From Alphaproteobacteria bacterium (GTDB taxonomy: Bacteria > Pseudomonadota > Alphaproteobacteria > Caulobacterales > Parvularculaceae): 64,000 bases of DNA. The notes beneath the pieces were generated by a model. The model saw nothing but the letters and a program-made list of their open reading frames with translations, did not search any database and was not told the DNA's origin. The stretch spans positions 62,001-126,000 of the forward strand of contig JAUIMC010000008.1 of the NCBI GenBank assembly GCA_030433215.1, read 5' to 3'. Positions 45,781-54,834 of the stretch are shown here, in pieces. Positions within the stretch are counted from its first letter, which is position 1. Every line of letters begins with the position of its first letter. The translations under genes and the position numbers were made by a program.

Positions 45781-47595
45781 ATGTCCGCCGATCCGCTGCA
45801 CGTTCTAAAAACCGTCTATGGCTATGACTCTTTCCGGGGGCGTCAGGCCGAGATTATCGAGCATGTGATTGCAGGCGCGCACGCCTTTGTGGTCATGCCC
45901 ACGGGCGGGGGGAAGTCGCTGTGCTATCAGATCCCGGCCCTGTGCCGGGAGGGCGCGGGGCTCGTCGTCTCGCCCCTGATCGCGCTGATGGACGATCAGG
46001 TGACGGCGCTGGCGCAGGCTGGCGTTAAAGCCGCCGCGCTCAATTCACGCCTTGCCGGCGCGGAGCGCGAAGCGGTCTGGCGGGATCTGGAGCGCGGCGA
46101 ACTCGATCTTCTCTATATGGCGCCGGAGACGCTGTTGAGGCCCGGGACCCTTAACCGGCTGAAAGGCGCGCCCCTGTCGCTCATCGCCATCGACGAGGCG
46201 CATTGCCTGTCGCAATGGGGGCATGATTTTCGCCCGGAATACCGCGCGCTGGACTGTCTCGTGGATCTCTTCCCCGAAACACCGCGGATTGCGCTGACCG
46301 CTACGGCCGATGCGCCGACGCGCGCCGAAATCGTCTCACACCTCAATATCGGCGAGGAAAACAGCTTCATCGCCGGCTTCGACCGGCCGAATATCCGTTA
46401 CAGCGCCGCCGAAAAACGCGACACGACCCGGCAGATGCTACAGTTTCTGGAGGCCCGCAAAGGCGAAAGCGGCATCGTCTATTGCCTCAGCAAGCGCAAG
46501 ACCGAGGATGTCGCCGAGACCCTCAACGCCCATGGCTTCACGGCGCTCGTCTATCACGCCGGCATGGACATGAAGGACCGCGAGGCGAATCAGCGGCGCT
46601 TCCAGCTCGAGCCCGGCGTCGTCATGGTCGCCACCGTCGCCTTCGGCATGGGGATCGACAAGCCGGATGTGCGTTTCGTCGTGCATGCGGACCTGCCGTC
46701 GAGCATCGAGGCTTATTATCAGGAGACCGGGCGGGCGGGCCGCGACGGGCTGCCCGCCGAGGCGTTGATGTTTTACGGCGCGCGCGACATTTCGCTGCGG
46801 CGCATGTTCATCGATGAATCCGATGCGCCGGACGCGCGCAAGCGCATGGAGCACGCCAAGCTCGAAGCGCTATTGGGCTTCGCGGAAACCTGCGGGTGCC
46901 GGCGCAGCGTGCTGCTCGATTATTTCGGCGACGACAGCGGTCCTTGCGGCAATTGCGATGTCTGCCTCGATCCGCCCGAGACCTTCGATGGCGCTCTGGC
47001 GGCGCAAAAGGTTTTGTCGTGCATCTACCGCACGGGCGAGCGGTTCGGTCAGGCGCATGTGATTTCCGTGCTGCTGGGCGAGGCGGATGAGCGCATCGAG
47101 CGCCTCGGCCATGACGGCGTCTCCACGTTCGGCATCGGCAAGGAGCATAATCGCGCGAGCTGGCGCTCGATCATGCGCCAGTTGATCGCGCAAGGGCTCG
47201 TCACGGCGGACGTCGCCGGTCATGGCGGTCTTTCCATCTCGCCGAGGGGGCGGGACTTTCTGCGCGACAAGCCGCCGCTTAATCTCCGTGTACTGAAGAA
47301 ACCGCAGGGCAAGAAGGGCGCGAAACGCGGCGAGGCGGCCGCCGATCTGGCGCCGGCCGACGCGGCCCTGTTCGAGGAGCTGCGCCGCAAGCGGCTTGAG
47401 CTCGCGAAAACCCAGAACGTGCCGCCTTACGTGATCTTTCACGACAAGACGTTGCGGGAAATGGCGCGGCGGCGCCCCTGCGCGCCGTCCGACCTCGCCG
47501 GGCTCGCCGGCGTCGGCGAGGCCAAGCTTGAACGCTATGGCGAGGCTTTCCTCGACGTGATCAACGCCCATGAGGCGGGCGCCGCCGGCCCTTAA
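45781..47595 (+). CDS. recQ: RecQ ATP-dependent DNA helicase
   Basis: 604 residues. GYDSFRGRQAEIIEHV, Walker A MPTGGGKSLCYQIPAL, AIDEAHCLSQWGHDFRPEY (DEAH), HAGMDMKDREANQRRF, YYQETGRAGRDGLPAEAL, the zinc cysteines in CGCRRSVLLDYFGDDSGPCGNCDVC, and a C-terminal HRDC domain (about 525-595, FEELRRKRLELAKTQNVPPYVIFHDKTLREMARRRP) give the full RecQ layout. It unwinds recombination intermediates. It is flanked by unrelated genes. Confidence 0.97.
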   Translation: MSADPLHVLKTVYGYDSFRGRQAEIIEHVIAGAHAFVVMPTGGGKSLCYQIPALCREGAGLVVSPLIALMDDQVTALAQAGVKAAALNSRLAGAEREAVWRDLERGELDLLYMAPETLLRPGTLNRLKGAPLSLIAIDEAHCLSQWGHDFRPEYRALDCLVDLFPETPRIALTATADAPTRAEIVSHLNIGEENSFIAGFDRPNIRYSAAEKRDTTRQMLQFLEARKGESGIVYCLSKRKTEDVAETLNAHGFTALVYHAGMDMKDREANQRRFQLEPGVVMVATVAFGMGIDKPDVRFVVHADLPSSIEAYYQETGRAGRDGLPAEALMFYGARDISLRRMFIDESDAPDARKRMEHAKLEALLGFAETCGCRRSVLLDYFGDDSGPCGNCDVCLDPPETFDGALAAQKVLSCIYRTGERFGQAHVISVLLGEADERIERLGHDGVSTFGIGKEHNRASWRSIMRQLIAQGLVTADVAGHGGLSISPRGRDFLRDKPPLNLRVLKKPQGKKGAKRGEAAADLAPADAALFEELRRKRLELAKTQNVPPYVIFHDKTLREMARRRPCAPSDLAGLAGVGEAKLERYGEAFLDVINAHEAGAAGP

Positions 47596-47691
47596 CGGGC
47601 TCCGGGCGAAAAGAACTGTCGTGAGATTTGAAATGGCGGGACGAACAAATCTCGTCTGAACTTAAAACGAGCCTGCCAAGCCGTGCCCAAC

Positions 47692-47931
47692 CTACAGCCG
47701 TTTCGCGGCAAACGCTCGGCCCGAGCCTGATTTCAAATATGTCTCAAACTTAACAGCCCGCGCCTCATCGCTGAAGGCCACATAGGTTTGCAGGCGCCAG
47801 GGTCTGTATTTTCGCGTGTGCGCCACGGCGCCGGAATTATGTTTGAGAAGACGCGACTTTATGTCGTCGGTAAGGCCGGTGTAGTGGCGGCTCTCGTCAG
47901 TGAGGCTTTGCAGGATGTAAACATATTTCAT
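47692..47931 (-). CDS. GIY-YIG domain protein (UPF0213/COG2827 type)
   Basis: 79 residues from the ATG at 47931. KYVYILQSLTDESRHYTGLTDDIKSRLLKHNSGAVAHTRKYRPWRL is the GIY-YIG motif form (YVYIL...YTGLT, with Arg and the later Glu in FETYLKSGSG). These tiny nuclease-fold proteins have no settled function. The frame continues upstream into palindromic repeat sequence, which supports the ATG at 47931. It lies beside tRNA-Ala. Confidence 0.88.
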   Translation of the reverse strand: MKYVYILQSLTDESRHYTGLTDDIKSRLLKHNSGAVAHTRKYRPWRLQTYVAFSDEARAVKFETYLKSGSGRAFAAKRL

Positions 47932-47934
47932 GAC

Positions 47935-48054
47935 ACGTCCGCCTTCGCTGAAGCTTCGGCGGGACAGCCTTCGCCTGCTCAAAGCTTGCACACGTCATGA
48001 TCGTATTCATTTGGGTTGGCTTGCCAAGCCGAAGCCAGCGTAGCTGGCGAAGGC
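47935..48054. repeat. Palindromic repeat sequence between the GIY-YIG gene and tRNA-Ala
   Basis: CCGCC...GGCGG (47939-47963, around CTTCGCTGAAGCTTC) and imperfect CTTCGCC/GGCGAAGG elements (for example GGCGAAGGCTGG at 48046-48057). The type is often found beside GIY-YIG genes in alphaproteobacteria, from memory. Copy number in this genome cannot be judged from one window. Confidence 0.5.
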
Positions 48055-48130
<76 letters not shown>

Positions 48131-48263
48131 GTGCCAGTCATGGGCGCTTTGGGGAGCGCCCGCGGAACCTCCCGCCAGGGCCGGTGGTCCTGTCGAGAGC
48201 GGCGGAACCTAGCCACGCCGTTCCGCCGATGCAAGACGAAAATAAGCCCTGCCGTAGTCTTCC

Positions 48264-48698
48264 TTAGTCTTCGTCGTCGCCGCCCTTTTTGACGATGCCG
48301 GTGACGTCGTCGTCGTCATCGTCGTCGAGGAGGCCGCTATTGTCGTCATCCTCGTCGTCCTCGTCGATGTCGACGCCGATATCGCCGATGCCGGCCAGTT
48401 CGTCGTCGTCATCCTCGTCACTGCTCTCGTCGTCATCGAGCGAGGGACGGCGGTTCGACTTGGGCGCGCGTTTTTCCTTCTCCGCGCTTTCAAGCGAGGT
48501 TTCCTTCTCGGTGGGCTTGGACTCTGTCGTCTTTTCCTCTTCGTCATCTTCCTTGCGGCCCCGGCGCGGCTTCAACAGCGCTTCCGGAATGAATTCATGG
48601 TCGCATTTGGGGCAATGCGCCGGTTCTTTGTTGAGGTCGTAAAAGCGCACGCCGCATTCCGGGCAATCGCGCTTAACGCCGAGTTCAGGTTTTGTCAT
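48264..48698 (-). CDS. FYDLN-acid family protein (TIGR02300)
   Basis: 144 residues from the ATG at 48698. The N-terminus KPELGVKRDCPECGVRFYDLNKEPAHCPKCDHEFIPEALLKPRRGRK carries a CxxC...CxxC zinc ribbon and the FYDLN motif; a long Lys/Glu then Asp-rich tail follows (about 100-144). This family is restricted to alphaproteobacteria and has no known function. A nucleic-acid or ribosome-associated role is a guess from the zinc ribbon. It lies between tRNA-Ala and aroA on the opposite strand. Confidence 0.92.
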   Translation of the reverse strand: MTKPELGVKRDCPECGVRFYDLNKEPAHCPKCDHEFIPEALLKPRRGRKEDDEEEKTTESKPTEKETSLESAEKEKRAPKSNRRPSLDDDESSDEDDDDELAGIGDIGVDIDEDDEDDDNSGLLDDDDDDDVTGIVKKGGDDED

Positions 48699-48811
48699 GA
48701 ATGGTCGTCCGTAGGGAAATGTCTGATGAAAGGCGCCCTGTTGCCACGGCAAGGGGCGGCTGTCAAAAGGATTGCGCCCATTCCAGCCGGGCTTCAGGAG
48801 AACTGACCCAG

Positions 48812-50170
48812 ATGACCGCGAGCCAAGCGAAACCGGCCCGTCTCATGACAGGACGCGTCTCGGCGCGCCGTGCGGGGCCCCTGCATGGGGCTGCGGCCGC
48901 GCCGGGCGACAAGTCAATTTCGCACCGCTCGCTCATTCTGGGCGCGCTCTCGCCCGGCGAGACGCGGATCAGCGGCCTGCTCGAGGCTGACGACGTCCTG
49001 AGGACGGCGGCGGCCATGCGGGGCCTCGGCGCCGGGGTCGAGCGCGACGGCCCCCACGGGCAGGCTGTCTGGCGGGTTTCGGGCGCGCCCTGGCAGAGCC
49101 CCGAAAAAGCCCTCTATCTCGGCAATTCCGGCACCGGGGTGAGGCTCATCATGGGCGCGGTCGCGGGCGCGCGGATTGCGGCGACCTTCGAGGGCGATAT
49201 TTCCCTGCGCGGGCGGCCCATGGGCCGGGTGCTCGAACCCTTGCGCATGATGGGCGCGGAGGCCACGGACCGGGACGGGCGCCTGCCGGTGAGGTTGGAG
49301 GCGAATGGCGGGCTCAAGGCCGTCAAGGTGAAGCTCGCGACCCCTTCCGCGCAGGTGAAGTCGGCAATCCTTTTGGCCGCGCTCGGGGCGGAGGGCGTCA
49401 CCCGCGTCCACGAGCCGGAACTCTGCCGCGATCATACGGAGCGGATGCTGGAGGCTTTCGGCGTCGCGCTTTCCATGGAGCCCGAGGGCGCGGGCGGGCG
49501 CTATATCGAGATTGCAGGCGGCCAGACGCTGAAATCCTGCGATGTGGTCGTGCCGGGCGATCCCTCTTCGGCGGCCTTTCCCATCGCGGCGGCGCTGATT
49601 ATCCCGAATTCCGACGTCACCATCAAAGGCGTTCTGGTTAACCCGCTGCGCGCCGGGCTCTATGAGACGCTGCGCGAGATGGGCGCGGACATTTCCTTCG
49701 AGAACACGCGCGTCGAAAACGGCGAGCCGGTCGCGGACATCCGCGCGCGCCATTCGGTGCTGCGCGGGGTCGAGGTGCCGGCAAGCCGCGCGCCTTCGAT
49801 GATCGACGAATATCCGATCCTCGCCGTGCTGGCGTCGCACGCCCATGGCGAGACCATGATGACCGGGCTCGAAGAGCTCCGTGTCAAGGAAAGCGACCGC
49901 ATCGCCTGCGTCGAGGCCGGGCTGGCCGCGAATGGCGGCGATGTGGCGAGCGGACCCGACTGGCTGCGGGTGCGCGGGCAGGGCAAGCCGCTGAATGGCG
50001 GCGCCATGGTGAAGACCCATCACGATCACCGCATCGCCATGAGTTTCCTGGTGGCGGGGCTGGCCAGCGGCAAGCCCGTGGAGATCGACGACGCCTCGAT
50101 GATCGCCACCAGCTTTCCTGACTTTTTCGACCTCATGGCCGCGCTCGGCGCCGATATCGTCGCCGGGTGA
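48812..50170 (+). CDS. aroA: AroA, 3-phosphoshikimate 1-carboxyvinyltransferase (class II-like)
   Basis: 452 residues from the ATG at 48812 (AGGAG 11 bases upstream). GDKSISHRSLILGALSPGETRISGLLEADDV, LGNSGTGVRLIMG, the PSAQVKSAILLA loop, VPGDPSSAAFPIAAALI, SMIDEYPILAVLASHAHGET and ELRVKESDR match the class II (CP4-like) EPSP synthases of alphaproteobacteria. The glyphosate-relevant loop reads NSGTG, with Gly where CP4 has Ala. It joins phosphoenolpyruvate to shikimate-3-phosphate. cmk follows, a common pairing. Confidence 0.96.
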   Translation: MTASQAKPARLMTGRVSARRAGPLHGAAAAPGDKSISHRSLILGALSPGETRISGLLEADDVLRTAAAMRGLGAGVERDGPHGQAVWRVSGAPWQSPEKALYLGNSGTGVRLIMGAVAGARIAATFEGDISLRGRPMGRVLEPLRMMGAEATDRDGRLPVRLEANGGLKAVKVKLATPSAQVKSAILLAALGAEGVTRVHEPELCRDHTERMLEAFGVALSMEPEGAGGRYIEIAGGQTLKSCDVVVPGDPSSAAFPIAAALIIPNSDVTIKGVLVNPLRAGLYETLREMGADISFENTRVENGEPVADIRARHSVLRGVEVPASRAPSMIDEYPILAVLASHAHGETMMTGLEELRVKESDRIACVEAGLAANGGDVASGPDWLRVRGQGKPLNGGAMVKTHHDHRIAMSFLVAGLASGKPVEIDDASMIATSFPDFFDLMAALGADIVAG

Positions 50171-50219
50171 CGTTTCGCGCCTTGCGTAAAGCGGCGGCCA
50201 TCGCCTAAGCAGCACGCCC

Positions 50220-50891
50220 ATGGACGACGCTTCCGGGACCCCTTCACTGGTTATCGCCCTCGACGGCCCCGCCGCCTCCGGCAAGGGCACGCTGGCGCGC
50301 CTGATTTCCGATCATTACGGCTTTGCGCATCTCGACACCGGCACGCTCTATCGCGGCGTCGCCTGGGTGGTGATGAATGCGGGCGGCGACCCGGCGGACC
50401 CGGAAACCGCCGCTGCGGCGGCCCGGGACTATGCGGTGGAGAAGGTCGCCGGGGCCGATATCCGCACCAAGGAGGTGGGGGCGGCGGCGAGCGTGGTGGC
50501 CGCGAACAGCGCGGTTCGGGCGGCGCTCCTCGATTTCCAGCGCCGCTTCGCCAAGCATCCGCCCAAGAACGCCGCCGGCGCAGTGCTCGACGGGCGCGAT
50601 ATCGGCACCGTGGTCTGCCCCGACGCGACGGTGAAGTTCTTCGTCACGGCGAGCCCCAAGACCCGCGCCCGCCGGCGCTGGCTGGAGCTTGCTCCCGCCC
50701 GTCCGGGCCTGGAAGAATCCGAGATTTATCAGGACCTTCTGGACCGGGACGCCCGGGATGCGGCCCGCGACGACGCCCCCATGGCGGCGGCGGCGGATGC
50801 GGAGTTGCTAGATACGACTCATTTGTCTATAGACGCGGCCTTCGCGGCGGCGCGCCGCGTGATTGACGGCGTTTTCCGGCGCTGCGGCTGA
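50220..50891 (+). CDS. cmk: Cmk, cytidylate kinase
   Basis: 223 residues. IALDGPAASGKGTLARLIS (P-loop), LDTGTLYRGVAWVVMNAG, VLDGRDIGTVVCPDA and TASPKTRARRRWLEL match bacterial CMP kinase. It phosphorylates CMP and dCMP. Order aroA-cmk-rpsA is widely conserved in proteobacteria. There is no clear Shine-Dalgarno site; a 49-base gap follows aroA. Confidence 0.96.
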   Translation: MDDASGTPSLVIALDGPAASGKGTLARLISDHYGFAHLDTGTLYRGVAWVVMNAGGDPADPETAAAAARDYAVEKVAGADIRTKEVGAAASVVAANSAVRAALLDFQRRFAKHPPKNAAGAVLDGRDIGTVVCPDATVKFFVTASPKTRARRRWLELAPARPGLEESEIYQDLLDRDARDAARDDAPMAAAADAELLDTTHLSIDAAFAAARRVIDGVFRRCG

Positions 50892-51066
50892 CAGGCCGTT
50901 CCGCCGACCGATCTCAGAAAACGTGTTTTTTTGTCCGTCTATCCGGAATCAGCGCCGTCATAACCTTAACTCGGCTCAATTGTCCGGGGTGACCAACTTG
51001 CCCGGAAAGACCGCCGGATAAACCGGCAGGCATTGAAAAGCTGAAACTGGAGATACGTGTTAACTC

Positions 51067-52773
51067 ATGTCTGAAACCCTTAACCCGTCCCGCGACGATT
51101 TCGCGGAAATGCTTGAAGCCTCCCTCGTCGACCGCCAGGATTTTGAAGATACGGTTGTCAAAGGCAAAATCACCGCCATCGAAAAAGACGTCGCCGTCAT
51201 TGATGTCGGTTTGAAAACCGAGGGCCGCGTCCCTCTCAAAGAATTCTCCCAGCCCGGCAAACCGGCCGACCTTTCCGTCGGCGACACTGTCGAAGTCTTC
51301 ATCGAGCGCGTCGAGAACGCGCAGGGCGAAGCGGTGATCAGCCGCGAAAAAGCGCGCCGCGAAGAAGCCTGGGACCGTCTCGAAAAAATCTTCGAAAAAG
51401 GCGACCGCGTCGACGGCGAGATTTTCAATCGCGTCAAAGGCGGCTTCACCGTGGATCTCGGCGGCGCCGTGGCGTTCCTGCCGGGTTCGCAGGTCGACAT
51501 CCGCCCCGTGCGCGACGCCGGCCCGCTGATGAACATTCCGCAGCCTTTCCGCATTTTGAAAATGGACAAGCGCCGCGGCAACATCGTCGTGTCGCGCCGC
51601 GCCATCCTTGAAGAAGACCGCGCCGAACAGCGCCAGGAAGTCGTCAAGGAGCTCAATGAGGGCGATGAACGCGAAGGCGTCGTCAAGAACATCACCGAAT
51701 ATGGCGCGTTCGTCGAACTCGCGCCGGGCGTCGATGGTCTTCTGCACGTCACCGACATGTCGTGGTCGCGCGTCAACCATCCGTCGGAAGTGCTCGGCGT
51801 CAACGACACCGTGCGCGTGAAGATCATCAAGATCAATCCGGAAACGCACCGCATCTCGCTCGGCATCAAGCAATTGACGCCGGATCCGTGGGAAGGCGTC
51901 GCGGCGAAATATCCGATCGGCGCGAAGTTCTCCGGCAAGGTCACGAACATCACCGATTACGGCGCGTTCGTGGAACTGGAAGACGGCATCGAAGGCCTCG
52001 TCCACGTTTCCGAAATGAGCTGGGTGAAAAAGAACGTCCACCCGGGCAAGATCGTGTCGACCTCTCAGGAAGTCGAAGTCATGGTGCTCGAAGTCGACGA
52101 GCAAAAGCGCCGGATTTCGCTCGGCCTCAAACAGTGCGCCGACAATCCATGGGAGCGTTTCGCCGAAGAGCATCCCATCGGCTCGATCATCGAAGGCGAG
52201 ATCAAGAACATCACCGAATTTGGTCTGTTCGTCGGTCTCAACGAAGAGATGGACGGCATGGTCCACCTCTCCGATCTCGACTGGAACCGGTCCGGCGAGG
52301 ATGCGATCAAGGATTATGAGAAGGGCCAGGTCATTCAGGCCAAGGTTCTTGATGTCGATCCTGAAAAAGAACGCATCTCGCTCGGCGTGAAACAGGTCGG
52401 CTCCGACCCGATGGACGCCATCGGCGGCATCTCGCGCGGCGCGGACGTCACCTGCACTGTCACCGCCATCGAAAGCGGCGGCATCGAAGTGCAGATCGGC
52501 GGCTCCGACGGTCCGAAAGCCTTCATCCGCAAGTCGGATCTGTCCAAAGACCGCGGCGAGCAGCGTCCCGAGCGCTTCGCCGTGGGCGACAAGATCGACG
52601 CCCGCGTCACCGCGATCGACTCCAAGACGCGCCGCATCAACGTGTCGATCAAGGCGCGCGAAGTGGCGGAGGAGAAAGAAGCCGTGGAACAATACGGCTC
52701 TGCGGACTCAGGCGCTTCGCTCGGCGACATTCTCGGCGCCGCGCTGAAGGAAAATGAAGGCAAGGACGACTAA
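51067..52773 (+). CDS. rpsA: RpsA, 30S ribosomal protein S1
   Basis: 568 residues with six S1 (OB-fold) repeats. Two N-terminal repeats begin VVKGKITAIEKDVAVIDVGLKTEG and RVDGEIFNRVKGGFTVDLGG; four RNA-binding repeats follow (REGVVKNITEYGAFVELAPGVDGLLHVTDMSW, FSGKVTNITDYGAFVELEDGIEGLVHVSEMSW and so on). The last repeat is more divergent. Its own start has GGAG 14 bases away, a weak site as expected for S1 genes that autoregulate. Confidence 0.98.
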   Translation: MSETLNPSRDDFAEMLEASLVDRQDFEDTVVKGKITAIEKDVAVIDVGLKTEGRVPLKEFSQPGKPADLSVGDTVEVFIERVENAQGEAVISREKARREEAWDRLEKIFEKGDRVDGEIFNRVKGGFTVDLGGAVAFLPGSQVDIRPVRDAGPLMNIPQPFRILKMDKRRGNIVVSRRAILEEDRAEQRQEVVKELNEGDEREGVVKNITEYGAFVELAPGVDGLLHVTDMSWSRVNHPSEVLGVNDTVRVKIIKINPETHRISLGIKQLTPDPWEGVAAKYPIGAKFSGKVTNITDYGAFVELEDGIEGLVHVSEMSWVKKNVHPGKIVSTSQEVEVMVLEVDEQKRRISLGLKQCADNPWERFAEEHPIGSIIEGEIKNITEFGLFVGLNEEMDGMVHLSDLDWNRSGEDAIKDYEKGQVIQAKVLDVDPEKERISLGVKQVGSDPMDAIGGISRGADVTCTVTAIESGGIEVQIGGSDGPKAFIRKSDLSKDRGEQRPERFAVGDKIDARVTAIDSKTRRINVSIKAREVAEEKEAVEQYGSADSGASLGDILGAALKENEGKDD

Positions 52774-52799
52774 GTCCAAACCGCCTTTACTGTTCATGA

Positions 52800-52833
52800 A
52801 ACGCCCCCGCAGCGATGCGGGGGCGTTTTTGTT
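52800..52833 (+). terminator. Rho-independent terminator after rpsA
   Basis: The stem AACGCCCCCGC (52800-52810) pairs perfectly with GCGGGGGCGTT (52817-52827) around a 6-base loop, followed by TTTGTTT. Confidence 0.95.
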
Positions 52834-52851
52834 TCCGGGATAAGGGATGTA

Positions 52852-52916
52852 GGGACTAGGGATTAGGCGGTAAGAGCCTTAAATTCGTTGTGTCCTAATT
52901 CCAGAAACCCAGTCCC
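52852..52916. repeat. Long imperfect stem-loop upstream of mutM
   Basis: GGGACT (52852-52857) and GGATTAGG (52860-52867) pair with CCTAATTCC (52894-52902) and AGTCCC (52911-52916). It ends 19 bases before mutM. It resembles GGGATTAGGGA-type intergenic repeats; effect unknown. Confidence 0.55.
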
Positions 52917-52935
52917 CGGATACTGTTGCTGTCTC

Positions 52936-53796
52936 ATGCCCGAGCTGCCCGAAGTTGAAACCGTCCGCCGCGGTCTTGCGCCGGTGATGGAAGGCGCGGT
53001 CTTTGCCGGGGTCGAGGCGCGCAGGCCGGATCTGCGCTTTCCCCTGCCGGGCGATTTCGCCGGCCGGCTCGTCGGCCAGCGCGTCGACAGTCTCGACCGG
53101 CGGGGCAAGTACCTGATTGCGCATCTGTCTTCGGGCGAAAGCCTGATCATGCATCTCGGCATGTCGGGGCGGTTCACCATCGAGGCGGGCGCTGCGCATC
53201 AGCCCGGGGTTTTCTCCCGCGCCCATGACTGCAATCCCCGGCACGACCACGTGGTGTTCGAGTTTTCCGGGCCCGCGCCGGGCCGTGTGACCTATAATGA
53301 TCCGCGGCGTTTCGGGTTCATGGACATCGCGGGCCCCGGCGAGCTGGAGACGTGCCGCCATTTCAAGGGCATGGGCCCCGAACCCCTGGGCAACGGCTTT
53401 TCTCCCGCTGTCCTGAAAGCGGCGCTGAAGGGCAGGGCGGCCCCGATCAAGGCGGCGCTCCTCGATCAACATGTGGTGGCCGGGCTCGGCAATATCTATG
53501 TCTGCGAGGCGTTGTTCCGGGCCGGAATCTCGCCCCGGCGCAAGGCGGGGTCCGTGGCCGGCAAGCGGTCGGACCGGCTTTACAGCGAGATTATTGCAGT
53601 CTTGAATGACGCGATTGAGGCTGGCGGATCATCGTTAAGAGACTTCGCCGCCGCCGACGGGGCCTTGGGGTATTTCCAGCATCGGTTCGATGTCTATGAC
53701 CGGGAAGGCGAGCAATGTCGCCGATGCGACAAACCCGTGCGCCGGCTTGTCCAGGCCGGGCGGTCGACCTTTTTCTGCCCCTCTTGCCAGCGCTGA
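52936..53796 (+). CDS. mutM: MutM (Fpg), formamidopyrimidine-DNA glycosylase
   Basis: 286 residues from the ATG at 52936, set by the required N-terminus [14 protein letters not shown], in which Pro2 and Glu3 are catalytic. [37 protein letters not shown] (H2TH) and the C-terminal zinc finger [24 protein letters not shown] follow. It excises 8-oxoguanine. The mutM-rpsT order is common in alphaproteobacteria. Confidence 0.97.
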   Translation: MPELPEVETVRRGLAPVMEGAVFAGVEARRPDLRFPLPGDFAGRLVGQRVDSLDRRGKYLIAHLSSGESLIMHLGMSGRFTIEAGAAHQPGVFSRAHDCNPRHDHVVFEFSGPAPGRVTYNDPRRFGFMDIAGPGELETCRHFKGMGPEPLGNGFSPAVLKAALKGRAAPIKAALLDQHVVAGLGNIYVCEALFRAGISPRRKAGSVAGKRSDRLYSEIIAVLNDAIEAGGSSLRDFAAADGALGYFQHRFDVYDREGEQCRRCDKPVRRLVQAGRSTFFCPSCQR

Positions 53797-53902
53797 AATT
53801 AGGCGGAAAATAAGGCTCCCCGCTATGTTGACGGGTCCGGATCAGGGGTCTATACACCGCCGCTCGCGCCGCAGGGCGGCTCCTGAAATTGAGTGACGAA
53901 AT

Positions 53903-54169
53903 ATGGCTAATACAGCTTCCGCAAAGAAGATGGTGCGCAAGATCGCGCGCCGTACCGCAGTGAAAAAATCTCGCCGTTCGCGCGTGCGTTCCTTCCTGCG
54001 CAAAGTTGAGGAAGCGATTTCGTCCGGCGACAAGGCCGCTGCAGAAGCAGCGTTCAAGAATGCGCAGCCTGAGCTGCATCGCGCAGTGAATAAAGGCGTC
54101 TTTCATTCGAAGACGGTGTCGAGAAAACTCTCTCGTCTTTCCGCGCGCATTAAAGGTCTTGCTGCGTAA
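53903..54169 (+). CDS. rpsT: RpsT, 30S ribosomal protein S20
   Basis: 88 residues, the normal length. [38 protein letters not shown] is the typical Lys/Arg-rich helical N-terminus, and the C-terminus [22 protein letters not shown] is characteristic. It ends in a terminator about 35 bases after the stop. rpsT next to dnaA is an alphaproteobacterial arrangement. Confidence 0.97.
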   Translation: MANTASAKKMVRKIARRTAVKKSRRSRVRSFLRKVEEAISSGDKAAAEAAFKNAQPELHRAVNKGVFHSKTVSRKLSRLSARIKGLAA

Positions 54170-54203
54170 GATTTTTCGCGTAGCACATTTCGGTTTTTGT
54201 AAG

Positions 54204-54240
54204 GCGCGCGCGCAAGATTTTGCGGGCGCGTTTGTTTTTT
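54204..54240 (+). terminator. Terminator after rpsT
   Basis: The inner stem GCAA/TTGC around a GATT loop is extended by mismatched GC-rich arms (GCGCGC...GGGCGCG) and followed by TTTGTTTTTT. Confidence 0.8.
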
Positions 54241-54834
54241 CAGTTTGTGTTGTTGTTGTGTTTTCATGAAGCGGGTTTGCGCACCGCATGCATCATGCAT
54301 GGAATGCGCTTAGCCTATTTCGTGCGCATCTTTGTGTAACGATTTGTTTTTGTTGTAAGCGTGATTTTTGTTGGCGTTTCGCGGCGTTTTGAGTGCAAAA
54401 AAAATGACACAAAATACGCTGCTGAGGCGAATCAAAGCTTGACGCTCATCCTTAAGATTATCTATGCTGGGTTTAGTCAATTACGACGGGTGCGGACGAA
54501 TTTCCGCGCAATCAGTTTCAGTTTTGATATGTGTTTTTGGCTGGCCGTTTCGTTTCCAATGAAACGGCTGCTGCGTAGGCACGCTGTGTGACTTTAGAAA
54601 GTCGGGGACAGACAGAATGAAAAGCGGCGACTCTCTTCCATTAGCATTTTTACATCTTGCCTTTCTGGAAGCGGACGGGCTTCTGCTCTAACCTGAATAT
54701 GCTTACGCGCCGGCTTGTACTGTCGGCTTTTACCAAAACGAAAACAAGCAAGTTAAAAAAATCTGGCGTTCGGCGTCCGGTCTTTCGGCGCCGCGCGATG
54801 GCGGGGTTTTGACTTAATTTTGGGCGGTTCAACC
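54241..54834. other. AT-richer gap upstream of dnaA, candidate origin-associated region
   Basis: About 590 bases, clearly lower in GC than the surrounding genes and with no gene I can support. It contains a 31-bp palindrome (54279-54309), a perfect GCCGTTTC/GAAACGGC hairpin (54544-54568) and GACTTT-AG-AAAGTC (54590-54603). I found no TTATCCACA-type DnaA box on either strand; the nearest is TTATCTATG around 54460. It could hold the dnaA promoter, the origin, or both; the sequence does not decide. Confidence 0.5.
54279..54309. repeat. 31-bp interrupted palindrome upstream of dnaA
   Basis: GCGCA-ccg-CATGCAT-c-ATGCATG-gaa-TGCGC: the inner 15 bases form perfect 7-bp arms around one C, the outer 5-bp arms are also complementary, and only three positions per side break symmetry. 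No T-run follows, so it is probably a protein-binding site rather than a terminator. Confidence 0.7.

Noticed and set aside
54241-54834. Canonical DnaA boxes (TTATCCACA and close variants)
   Set aside because: None found on either strand by eye; the best candidate TTATCTATG differs at three positions.
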